Part shown: positions 1 through 7,335 of the stretch, one piece after another
Position numbering within the stretch: position 1 is the stretch's first letter
Layout: the number at the start of each line of letters is the position of its first letter
Source of the DNA: an uncultured Bacteroidales bacterium
Lineage (GTDB): Bacteria > Bacteroidota > Bacteroidia > Bacteroidales > Paludibacteraceae
NCBI GenBank assembly: GCA_900316005.1
Contig: ONBH01000004.1
Span: 16,619-80,618, forward strand
Direction of reading: 5' to 3'
DNA: 64,000 nucleotides
The notes under the pieces: model-generated
Told to the model about the DNA's origin: nothing
The model's input: only the letters and a program-made list of their open reading frames with translations
Databases searched by the model: none
Translations under genes and position numbers: made by a program

Positions 1-519
1 TGTGCGGCCGTGGATGGCCAGTTCCTGAATACCACAGTCCTGCAGGGCTTCAGCCAGGTTGACGATAAAGGGTGTACCATCGGGTAGGTACAACTCATCG
101 TGTGTCCAGCCCAGACGTGTCTTGGCGGTGACGGGCAGATGGACGGCATTGACCACGGCGCGCGTGATCGCCAGCATCTTGGGTACATCGCGCAGCAGAC
201 CTGCACCGGCGCCTTTGCCGGCTACTTTCTTGACAGGGCAGCCGAAGTTGATATCAATAAAATCGGGCTGCGCCTCTTCTACAATACGGGCGGCATCAGC
301 CATCGGGCCGGCTTCGCGGCCGTATATCTGAATGGCTACAGGGCGCTCCGCATCGCTGATACGCAGTTTGCGGACGGTAGATTCCACATCGCGAACGAGG
401 GCATCGGCATTGACAAACTCCGTATAGACGCGATCAGCACCGTATCGCTTGCAGAGGAGGCGGAAGGCAGGATCCGTCACATCCTCCATGGGGGCCAGAT
501 AGAGTTTATAGTTGGACAA
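1..519 (-). CDS. dus: tRNA-dihydrouridine synthase, partial (window edge)
   Basis: Reduces uridine to dihydrouridine in tRNA using FMN. The 173 visible residues hold the N-terminal TIM-barrel half. Seen: the early LAPMEDVTDPAFR motif near residue 8, the catalytic-Cys signature NFGCPVKKV with Cys94, the GAGAGLL strand after it, TAKTRLGW near 139 and IHGRT at the cut end. No ATG precedes the conserved start; I chose the TTG at 519, six bases after the stop of the upstream gene, because the next in-frame codons upstream reach a stop. It is the last visible gene of a minus-strand operon. Whether it is DusB-type or another Dus subfamily cannot be decided from half a protein. Confidence 0.9.
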   Translation of the reverse strand, partial: MSNYKLYLAPMEDVTDPAFRLLCKRYGADRVYTEFVNADALVRDVESTVRKLRISDAERPVAIQIYGREAGPMADAARIVEEAQPDFIDINFGCPVKKVAGKGAGAGLLRDVPKMLAITRAVVNAVHLPVTAKTRLGWTHDELYLPDGTPFIVNLAEALQDCGIQELAIHGRT

Positions 520-524
520 TTTAC

Positions 525-2498
525 TTACGATTTAGTATTTTCATTTTTGGGCAACTCAGGATACTGTATGCGATGGTGGTAGATGAGCATGAGGCGTTCC
601 TTGAATACGCGCCGGAGTGTCTCTACATCGCGGAATGACAGTTGCGTGTCTGCGAACTGGCCGGACTGCATCTGCAAATCAATCATGTTGTCCACCATCT
701 GGCTGACTGTCTCGGGCGTGAATTGATCCAGACTCCGGCTGCGTGCTTCAATAGCATCGGCCATCATGACGATAGCCGCTTCTTTGGTCTGAGGCCGTGG
801 ACCCGGGTAGGCAAAATCGGCCGGATTGACATTCTCTGCGCCGACGCGGCGTACCTCCGAGTTATAGAAATAGCGCGTCAGTGAGGTTCCATGATGCGAG
901 CGGATGAACTGGATGAGCACTTCCGGCAGGCGATGCTTGCGCGCGATACGTTCACCTTCGGTAACATGGGTGATGACCTGTCGGGCGGCTTCCTGATTGC
1001 TCAGGCTCATCAGCGGGTTATCGCCACCGGCTTGGTTCTCGGTGTAGTTGAGCGGTGCCGCCATCTTGCCTATGTCGTGATAGAGCGAACCGGCACGAAC
1101 CAATAGGGCATTGGCTTCGATGGCGCGTGCGGCTGAGGAAGCTATGTTGCTGACCTGTAGCGAGTGTTGGAACGAACCCGGTGCAGTCTCGGCAAACTCA
1201 TGCATGAGTTGCGAATTGATATCCGTCAGTTCGACCAGCGTGATGCTGCTGACCAGGCGGAACATCTTCTCAAACAGATAGATGACACCATAGGCGCAGA
1301 TGATGAGTACGGCGTTGATGATGAAGTAGAGGTAGATGTACCAATCGATGGTCTCGAATGTTCCAAACGAGTAGAGGAAGAGAACAGGATAAGTGACTGC
1401 ATAGGTTAATAGTGCCATGCCTGCTGTCCGTGCCAGTTGCGCGCGCTGCGACACATCCCATAGGGTGGCTACCGCAATACCACCCGCGCATGCCTGAACA
1501 AAGAAATAGAGGAACGGCTGCGGTGTTGCCAGCGCGATGATGATACAGTTAGTCAGGTGCAGGAAGAACGCGGTGCGCGAATCGTAGAACACGCGTGTCA
1601 GAATAGGTACCCATGCCAGCGGAACACCCCAAAACCATTGATGGTCCGTGAAGCGAATCAGCAGTGAGGTCGTGATAATCATCAGCGACATCAGCAGTGC
1701 AAAGAAGGTCAGACTCTTTATCGCCCACAGCCGCGGACGGAAGATAATGAGATACACGGCGAGGAAACCCATCACAAATAGCACAAGGATGAAATAGTAC
1801 AGCCCCGACATACCGGTGATATAACCCGATGAGTCGCGTTCCGTTTCTGCCCGCATGAGGGATACCAGAATCTGATGGGTGGCAGGGGTAACTATATCGC
1901 CGCGGTCAATGATTTTCTCGCCCGCCTGTACCATTCCTTGCGTCTCGGATAGGTTGGCAAGTACGGTCTTGCGGAGTTTGCTGTTGGTAAGTGTATCTTC
2001 AATCAAGTTGGGCAGCATTTCTTCGCCGGTAGCCAAATAGGCAGTCTTGGGCGTATAGACGTTACGCAGCAGAACGGTACGCGCCGTATGATCCGGCGAG
2101 ATGACCGAAATGGATGTATATTCCTCTTTTTGCAATTGCTCCCAGTCTTCTACCGATAGTATCAGGTAGCGTGCATCGCGCCCGTCGATATGTTTGAAAC
2201 AAGGTGTCAGCGATGCAAGCAGGTCTTCCTTTTCCTGCGCCAAGCGGGCATCAGTCTTGTAGATGGGGAAATCGAACTGAGCCGTTAGTTTCTCGTACGG
2301 CCAGGGTTTGCCTGCCTCAATGAGTAGTGACGACGCATCGCGACTGAAACGCGGATAGACAAGCCATGCTATGAGCGCAACAGCTACCAGTATCAGCGAC
2401 TTTACCAGCGCAGCGAAGAAACGTTGGCGTGTGGAACTTGCCGTGAAGACGGGCAGGTCTTTTAGGTACGTAAATGTGGTCCACTCGTGGATTTTCAT
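525..2498 (-). CDS. 7TM-HD family phosphohydrolase (PgpH-like, probable cyclic-di-AMP phosphodiesterase)
   Basis: The 657-residue protein has one N-terminal membrane segment (about residues 30-48), a long extracytoplasmic region, a block of seven closely spaced membrane segments (about 225-420) and a C-terminal HD domain with LYHDIGKM near residue 465 and a second metal-site motif, SHHGTSLTRYFY, near 545. This is the order found in the 7TM-HD (PgpH) family, whose Firmicutes members hydrolyse cyclic-di-AMP. The substrate here is inferred from the family. It overlaps tadA by four bases (ATGA), so translation is probably coupled. Length is normal for Bacteroidota members. Confidence 0.88.
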   Translation of the reverse strand: MKIHEWTTFTYLKDLPVFTASSTRQRFFAALVKSLILVAVALIAWLVYPRFSRDASSLLIEAGKPWPYEKLTAQFDFPIYKTDARLAQEKEDLLASLTPCFKHIDGRDARYLILSVEDWEQLQKEEYTSISVISPDHTARTVLLRNVYTPKTAYLATGEEMLPNLIEDTLTNSKLRKTVLANLSETQGMVQAGEKIIDRGDIVTPATHQILVSLMRAETERDSSGYITGMSGLYYFILVLFVMGFLAVYLIIFRPRLWAIKSLTFFALLMSLMIITTSLLIRFTDHQWFWGVPLAWVPILTRVFYDSRTAFFLHLTNCIIIALATPQPFLYFFVQACAGGIAVATLWDVSQRAQLARTAGMALLTYAVTYPVLFLYSFGTFETIDWYIYLYFIINAVLIICAYGVIYLFEKMFRLVSSITLVELTDINSQLMHEFAETAPGSFQHSLQVSNIASSAARAIEANALLVRAGSLYHDIGKMAAPLNYTENQAGGDNPLMSLSNQEAARQVITHVTEGERIARKHRLPEVLIQFIRSHHGTSLTRYFYNSEVRRVGAENVNPADFAYPGPRPQTKEAAIVMMADAIEARSRSLDQFTPETVSQMVDNMIDLQMQSGQFADTQLSFRDVETLRRVFKERLMLIYHHRIQYPELPKNENTKS

Positions 2499-2932
2499 AG
2501 GCGTTTGGATTGAAAAAATGATTGAAGTATCGTGCTACACTCTTCTTCTAAAATTCCCGATGAAACCTGACATTTCGGGTGCAACGCCCGTGGGGCAAAG
2601 GTGGTGTAGCCGCGTTTGGGATCCTGGGCTCCATAGACTACCCTCGCCAGCTGTGCCCACCCGATTGCGCCGGCGCACATGATGCAGGGCTCCAGCGTTA
2701 CGTATAGCGTGCAGTCTGTCAGGTACTTACCCCCTAATGTCTCGGCTGCAGCTGTGATGGCTTGCATCTCGGCGTGCGCCGTGACATCCGCAAGCGTCTG
2801 GGTGAGGTTGTATCCGCGGCCTACAATCTGATTGTTGCATACGATGATGCAGCCTACGGGTATCTCATCGCGCGCCAGCGCCTTGCGGGCTTCGCCGAGT
2901 GCCAGGGTCATATAGCGTTCGTCATCTGTCAT
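2495..2932 (-). CDS. tadA: tRNA-specific adenosine deaminase
   Basis: Converts adenosine to inosine at the wobble position of tRNA. The 145-residue protein carries both zinc-site motifs of the family: HAE at residues 53-55 (the Glu is the proton shuttle) and PCIMC with Cys83 and Cys86. Length is normal. The ATG lies five bases after the stop of the PcrB-like gene and the 3' end overlaps the 7TM-HD gene by four bases, so it belongs to the gldD-to-dus operon. A guanine deaminase is the main alternative in this superfamily; the compact length and PCIMCAGAI favour TadA. Confidence 0.92.
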   Translation of the reverse strand: MTDDERYMTLALGEARKALARDEIPVGCIIVCNNQIVGRGYNLTQTLADVTAHAEMQAITAAAETLGGKYLTDCTLYVTLEPCIMCAGAIGWAQLARVVYGAQDPKRGYTTFAPRALHPKCQVSSGILEEECSTILQSFFQSKRL

Positions 2933-2937
2933 AGCTT

Positions 2938-3648
2938 TTAGGGGTGGGTAAATAACGTCAGCGAGGCAGGATCCTCTTCAAAATGATTACCAATCACGAC
3001 CAAGTCAGCGCCTGCTTCAAAAGCCTCCATCATCGCTTCGGGTGTGCGGATACCACCTCCCACAAGCAGCGATTGACCGAATGCTTCTGCTGCAGCACGG
3101 ATGATGTCAGCCGGAACGGGTATTGCCGCTCCGCTCCCGGCCTCAAGGTAGAGTAGCGACTTACCCATCAAACGGGCGGTTTTGGCGTATGCACTAATGC
3201 GCGCTACCTCGGTGCGCGGCAGGGGCTCAGCCTGCATGATACGTTGGGCGCTACTTACCCGTCCACCGTCAATAAGCAGATAGGCGGTAGGTACTACACC
3301 GATGCGGCTTTCGTCAATGAGTGGAGCAACCGCCACTTGGCGGTCGATAAGCCAGCGTGGATCGCGGGCATTCATCGGCGTCAGAAACAGCAGCGCATCT
3401 GCCTGAGGACTATATTGCGCTTCCGAACCCGGAAAGAGTACAATAGGTAGTGAGGCTTGTGAACGTATTGTTTCGATGAAATCAGGAGAAATGCTGCCTG
3501 TGCTTCCACCTACAAAGATATAGTCCACCTGCCCGTTTAGGTATGGCAAGGCGGCAAACGGCTGAGGCTTGTCGGGGTCAATAAGTAGCGCTAGCAGTTT
3601 GTGTCCGCGCCGGCGGGAGGCTATGATTTGTTCTGCAAGTTCTACCAT
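2938..3648 (-). CDS. Geranylgeranylglyceryl phosphate synthase family protein (PcrB-like)
   Basis: A 236-residue TIM-barrel prenyltransferase of the GGGPS/PcrB family, which joins a polyprenyl diphosphate to glycerol-1-phosphate. Visible family motifs are LLIDPDKP near residue 22, FVGGSTG near 46, the YLEAGSGA phosphate-binding segment near 168, and GGGIRTPE near 197 followed by GADLVVIGNHFEE. Bacteroidota are known to carry this family, but the in vivo prenyl chain and product are less clear, so no symbol is given. The start overlaps the end of gldD by seven bases, indicating coupling. Confidence 0.88.
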   Translation of the reverse strand: MVELAEQIIASRRRGHKLLALLIDPDKPQPFAALPYLNGQVDYIFVGGSTGSISPDFIETIRSQASLPIVLFPGSEAQYSPQADALLFLTPMNARDPRWLIDRQVAVAPLIDESRIGVVPTAYLLIDGGRVSSAQRIMQAEPLPRTEVARISAYAKTARLMGKSLLYLEAGSGAAIPVPADIIRAAAEAFGQSLLVGGGIRTPEAMMEAFEAGADLVVIGNHFEEDPASLTLFTHP

Positions 3649-4232
3649 CGGAGCGTTTCTATCAAATTAAGGACATCCTCCTGCATATAGTCAATAACCG
3701 GAGCCAGGGAGTCCTGATTGGGTACACAATTGAAATAGACGGCACCGCGGAAGAAATGACGGGTGGAGTCTGTCAGGAAAAACTGCATGGGCGAAGCGGT
3801 GTTCCCCATCAGTTGGCAGTACACCCCATAGGTATGCGCCTCGGGATTGGCGTATGCGTGTTCGGGTATGGCGGATGCCTTGACTGCATGGTTGAATACA
3901 AACTCCCAGGCATCATCGGTCAGCTGGCGGAGATTCCCGTGAACGGGTTTGTAGCTGCAATGAATAGCCGCGTTCAGCGTGGGATAGACAATATTGATCC
4001 AGTAGCGTTCGTTCTCATAGCGGACGGGTTGAATGACGGCATGCCGCGAGTATAGGAACGAATAGGGGTATGACGGCTCGTCGAATACCTGATAGCTGTG
4101 CTCGGGCAGCGTGATGCGGTAGTACCCATAGGGTTTGGGCGTAGAGGGACGACTGCATGCAACGAGCAGCAGAATCGGTAATAGTAGTATGTAGTGTCCT
4201 TTCGGCATGCTTTTTATATAGGTATCGGACAT
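3642..4232 (-). CDS. gldD: Gliding-motility / type IX secretion lipoprotein GldD
   Basis: A lipoprotein of 196 residues with a signal peptide ending in the lipobox LLVAC (about residues 22-26). The remainder matches the compact GldD family: GYYRITLPEH near residue 37, YPYSFLYS near 55, a WINIVYP strand, and a C-terminal run containing FFLTDST and FRGAVYFN. GldD is needed for gliding in Flavobacterium and accompanies T9SS in non-gliding Bacteroidales, but its exact role is not settled. It is the first gene of the minus-strand operon; a Bacteroidota -7 box lies just upstream at 4252-4259. Confidence 0.88.
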   Translation of the reverse strand: MSDTYIKSMPKGHYILLLPILLLVACSRPSTPKPYGYYRITLPEHSYQVFDEPSYPYSFLYSRHAVIQPVRYENERYWINIVYPTLNAAIHCSYKPVHGNLRQLTDDAWEFVFNHAVKASAIPEHAYANPEAHTYGVYCQLMGNTASPMQFFLTDSTRHFFRGAVYFNCVPNQDSLAPVIDYMQEDVLNLIETLRW

Positions 4233-4251
4233 AGTTCCTCAAAATCAGCCG

Positions 4252-4282
4252 CAAAGGTACAAAAAAAAAGTGATAATTGAAA
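4252..4282 (-). promoter_or_regulatory. Probable promoter of the gldD-to-dus operon
   Basis: On the minus strand a TACCTTTG -7 box (4259-4252) sits about 20 bases before the gldD start. The matching -33 position (near 4282) reads TTTC, a weak match to TTTG, at the usual 23-base spacing. Confidence 0.55.
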
Positions 4283-4341
4283 ATTTATAGCCGATATTTT
4301 TACTTTTTATATCTCTACTTGCATTTTTTTAGCGCAAAAGT

Positions 4342-4372
4342 TTGCATGTTCCGATTATTTTTTGTAATTTTG
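4342..4372 (+). promoter_or_regulatory. Bacteroidota promoter before the GH53 gene
   Basis: TTGC at 4342 and TAATTTTG at 4365-4372 are spaced 23 bases apart. It is divergent from the gldD promoter. Confidence 0.7.
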
Positions 4373-4423
4373 CACCCGAAAAGCATATTGACGACCCTAT
4401 TGGGTAATAAAATGTTTACGACC

Positions 4424-5536
4424 ATGAAAAAAATCATTCTTCTTGCGCTTGCTGCTTTCGCGCTGAGTGCGTGTTATTACCGTCCAGCCACTCCCGTCGG
4501 CTCCTTTGCCCGCGGGGCGGATATCAGTTGGCTTAGTGAGATGGAGCATGATAGTGTGCCTTTTTACGACCTTGCCGGTCATAACGGCGATGCTGTTACG
4601 ATCATGCAGAATATGGGTATGAATGCCATTCGTCTGCGCGTGTGGGTGCATCATGCTACCGGGTGGAGCAACCGTGACGATGTTGTAAACATGGCTCTTC
4701 GTGCTGCCAAACAGGGGCTGCGCGTCATGATTGATTTCCACTACTCCGATTTCTTTGCCGACCCGCACCACCAGACAATCCCCGCCGCCTGGCAGAACTA
4801 CAGCTATCAGCAACTCTGCGATGCCGTGCAGGAACACACCCTTGACGTGCTCTATGCCTTGAAGGAAGCCGGCGTTCGTCCCGAATGGGTGCAAATCGGC
4901 AACGAGACGCCCAATGGCATGCTTTGGCCTACCGGCAAACTCATCAACAAGGGTGAGAATATCGACGACTGCTGGACGCACTATGCCGGTTTTACGGCTG
5001 TGGGCTACAAGGCTGCCAAAGAGGCTTTCCCTGATGTGAAAGTCATTGTGCACGTGGATAACGCCTACGAGTACCGCGACTGGTTCTTCCGTGCCATGCT
5101 CGATAACGGCGGACGCTTTGATATGATTGGCCTGAGCCACTACCCGATGATGACAGAGTGGTCGGGGCTGCCGTGGCAGGAGATGAATGAGCGTGCGGAG
5201 CAAAATATCCGCCGGCTGATTGCTACTTTCCACTGCCCTGTGATGATTTCCGAGGTAGGTATGCTCAACGACCCGTGGCCCGCTGCTAACTACGATTCCA
5301 TCGCCGATTTGTCGCAGATGGTGATGCAGGATTTTCTCGATAGAATCAGCGAAATTGACTCGTGTAGGGGTATCTTCTATTGGGAACCCCAATGCTACGG
5401 CGGCTGGCGTCCGGCGGAGTATATCCCCCTGGGGTGGGCGGGGTATAATATGGGTTCCTTTACGCCCGGGGGCAAACCCTCACCGGCTTTGCAGACAATG
5501 ATGGAATTTGCCCCAAACCATTCCACCCTACCATAA
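4424..5536 (+). CDS. Glycoside hydrolase family 53 lipoprotein (endo-beta-1,4-galactanase)
   Basis: A 370-residue enzyme predicted to cut beta-1,4-galactan, the pectic or arabinogalactan side chain. The lipobox ALSAC places the lipidated Cys at residue 17. GH53 features: RGADISWL near residue 30, GMNAIRLRVWVHH near 65-77, DFHYSDFFADP near 104, the acid/base Glu161 in VQIGNETPNG, and the nucleophile Glu277 in MISEVGM. I chose the ATG at 4424 rather than earlier starts because it begins the lipoprotein signal and follows the promoter by about 50 bases. Only one carbohydrate enzyme is present, with no SusC/SusD pair, so this is not a full polysaccharide locus. Confidence 0.9.
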   Translation: MKKIILLALAAFALSACYYRPATPVGSFARGADISWLSEMEHDSVPFYDLAGHNGDAVTIMQNMGMNAIRLRVWVHHATGWSNRDDVVNMALRAAKQGLRVMIDFHYSDFFADPHHQTIPAAWQNYSYQQLCDAVQEHTLDVLYALKEAGVRPEWVQIGNETPNGMLWPTGKLINKGENIDDCWTHYAGFTAVGYKAAKEAFPDVKVIVHVDNAYEYRDWFFRAMLDNGGRFDMIGLSHYPMMTEWSGLPWQEMNERAEQNIRRLIATFHCPVMISEVGMLNDPWPAANYDSIADLSQMVMQDFLDRISEIDSCRGIFYWEPQCYGGWRPAEYIPLGWAGYNMGSFTPGGKPSPALQTMMEFAPNHSTLP

Positions 5537-5607
5537 TAATAAACCATCGTAATGACGCAATGACGTCATACCGTCATACCGTATTACCGAAAAAACTCTC
5601 TAAAAAT

Positions 5608-6384
5608 ATGAAAAAACTATTAGTATTTGCCCTCGCGGGTGTGATGTGGACGGGGTGCGCCCAAAAGGCACCTAAGATGAGTGCTTACGAGCAATATGAA
5701 GACATGATGAAGCGTGCCGAACAGCAGTTAGAGCTCGTCGATACGGAGGAACAGCAGATGGCTGTTATGGATGACTTGGCACAGAAATCGATTGATTTAA
5801 TTGAGAAGAACGCCAATACCGGCGATGCTTACCGTATAGCCAAAGACCTGGTATATGGATTAGATACCGACCAGAAGGCACGAGTATTCAATTCGCTCAA
5901 CCGCGACTCGCTGGAGGCTTATGGCCTGGAGGGAGTCTATCAGGCATTCCTCGCGGAGCAGAAGACAGCTGTTGGGCAGATCTATACCGACTTTGAGACC
6001 ACCCGCCCCGATGGCACGACTCTGAAACTGAGTGAACTGCTGGCAGAGCACCCCTATGTGCTCATCGATTTCTGGGCCAGTTGGTGTCGTCCTTGTCGCG
6101 AGTTAATGCCTTCGCTCAAGCAGTTGTATGCCGCCTCTGACGGCCGGCTGGAGATTCTCGGCGTCAGCCTGGATGACAGCCGTAGCAAATGGCTCGGCGC
6201 AATAGATGCCCTGGAATTGGATTGGCAGCATGGTAGCGAACTGATGGGCTGGGAAGACCCCAATGCCGTTACCTATGGCGTTGCAGGCATACCTTGTACA
6301 ATACTCATCCGCGCAAGTGACGGACGTATTATTGCACGCGATGAGCATGATATACAAAAACTGCGCTCGTTGATGGCCGAGTAA
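5608..6384 (+). CDS. TlpA/ResA-like thioredoxin-fold lipoprotein
   Basis: A 258-residue periplasmic protein. Its signal peptide ends in WTGC (Cys17). Residues about 25-120 form a helical region; the thioredoxin domain follows, with FWASWCRPC holding the redox pair Cys160/Cys163, and a cis-Pro region GIPCTILI near 230. Family members reduce periplasmic disulfides, for example during cytochrome c maturation or oxidative stress; the partner here is unknown. The ATG at 5608 was chosen because the signal peptide starts there. It follows the GH53 gene after about 70 bases that include an 8-base tandem repeat (GTCATACC). Confidence 0.87.
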   Translation: MKKLLVFALAGVMWTGCAQKAPKMSAYEQYEDMMKRAEQQLELVDTEEQQMAVMDDLAQKSIDLIEKNANTGDAYRIAKDLVYGLDTDQKARVFNSLNRDSLEAYGLEGVYQAFLAEQKTAVGQIYTDFETTRPDGTTLKLSELLAEHPYVLIDFWASWCRPCRELMPSLKQLYAASDGRLEILGVSLDDSRSKWLGAIDALELDWQHGSELMGWEDPNAVTYGVAGIPCTILIRASDGRIIARDEHDIQKLRSLMAE

Positions 6385-6466
6385 GCTGCCCGACCATCTT
6401 TTGAACGGAGAGGAGCAATGAAAAAGCGGCAAAATGACAAAATCTGAACAAAAAATGGCTGAAAAT

Positions 6467-6497
6467 TTGCATATGTGCAATTTTTGTAGTACTTTTG
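6467..6497 (+). promoter_or_regulatory. Palindromic -33 promoter before tsaB
   Basis: TTGC at 6467 lies inside TTTGCATATGTGCAA; TACTTTTG follows at 6490-6497, spacing 23. The ATG is 20 bases downstream. Confidence 0.78.
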
Positions 6498-6516
6498 TCG
6501 GCTAATTGGATGCGAA

Positions 6517-7212
6517 ATGACAATAATAGGTATTGAAACCAGTACGAAGGTCTGTTCGGCGGCGTTATGCCAAGACGGCAGGGTAATACGGCAGGAACTA
6601 TCCCGCGACGCGGGCAATCATGCCGGATTATTGCCCGTATATATACAGCAACTGTTGGCGTATGCGCGTCAGGAGCAACTCCCCATTGATGCCATCGCCC
6701 TGAGCGAAGGACCGGGCAGCTATACGGGTTTGCGTATCGGCCTGAGTACCGCCAAAGGACTCTGTTACGGGCTCAACATACCCCTCCTGCCTGTTTCTAC
6801 GCCCGAGGTTCTATGCCATGCTGCTATTGCCAGCGGCAAAGTGCCCCCGGGGGCGCTGCTCTGCCCCATGATTGATGCCCGACGCATGGAGGTCTATACC
6901 GCCCTGTATCGTTATACGGCGGATGGATTGCAGGCGCTGAGCGCCATCGAGAGCCGCGTCATCGTAGATGATAGTTGGCCCGCGGTGGATGCTACGGAGA
7001 ACTTGTACTATTTTGGTGACGGAGCTGAGAAATGCTGCTCATTATTGGAAAATGACCGCCGCCATTATCTGCCGGATATCCTGCCCGAAGCACAGCACTT
7101 AATGGTGAAAGGGGAAAGGTTAATGGTTAAGGGGGCAGATATTGCTTATTATGAGCCATTCTACCTCAAGGAGTTTCAGGCTGCGCCCTCGCACGTAAAA
7201 GGGTTGACGTAA
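6517..7212 (+). CDS. tsaB: tRNA threonylcarbamoyladenosine biosynthesis protein TsaB
   Basis: Partner and scaffold of TsaD in t6A37 tRNA modification. The 231-residue protein starts with the ASKHA strand IIGIETSTKVCSAAL and contains the family signature GPGSYTGLRIGLSTAKGL near residues 68-85. Near the C-terminus, residues LMVKGERLMVKG are encoded by a run of 7-base repeats (7099-7133) that looks inserted: the motif has no counterpart I know in TsaB and the DNA has period 7. The protein continues normally afterwards (DIAYYEPFYLKEF), so the insertion seems tolerated. Confidence 0.9.
   Translation: MTIIGIETSTKVCSAALCQDGRVIRQELSRDAGNHAGLLPVYIQQLLAYARQEQLPIDAIALSEGPGSYTGLRIGLSTAKGLCYGLNIPLLPVSTPEVLCHAAIASGKVPPGALLCPMIDARRMEVYTALYRYTADGLQALSAIESRVIVDDSWPAVDATENLYYFGDGAEKCCSLLENDRRHYLPDILPEAQHLMVKGERLMVKGADIAYYEPFYLKEFQAAPSHVKGLT
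7099..7133 (+). repeat. Heptamer repeat inside tsaB
   Basis: Five 7-base units (TTAATGG, TGAAAGG, GGAAAGG, TTAATGG, TTAAGGG) run through the 3' part of tsaB, giving the protein LMVKGERLMVKG. Confidence 0.8.
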
Positions 7213-7335
7213 TTGATAGTTGATAGTTGATAGTTGATAATTGATAGTTGATAGTTGATAATTGATAATTGATAGTTCTTATCTCGGCAAAGCCTCGAAC
7301 GATCGGCTAAAGCCGTACGATAGTTGATAGTTGAT
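7213..7335 (+). repeat. Heptamer array with 45-bp spacer element
   Basis: Directly after the tsaB stop, TTGATAG/TTGATAA units run from 7213 to about 7276, then a 45-bp spacer (about 7275-7320; TTCTTATCTCGGC at its start, small hairpin CGGCTAAAGCCG), then two more heptamers. The ATG of the next gene lies in the final unit (TTGATGG). The spacer recurs at 62043-62087 (inverted) and 63383-63422. Confidence 0.88.
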
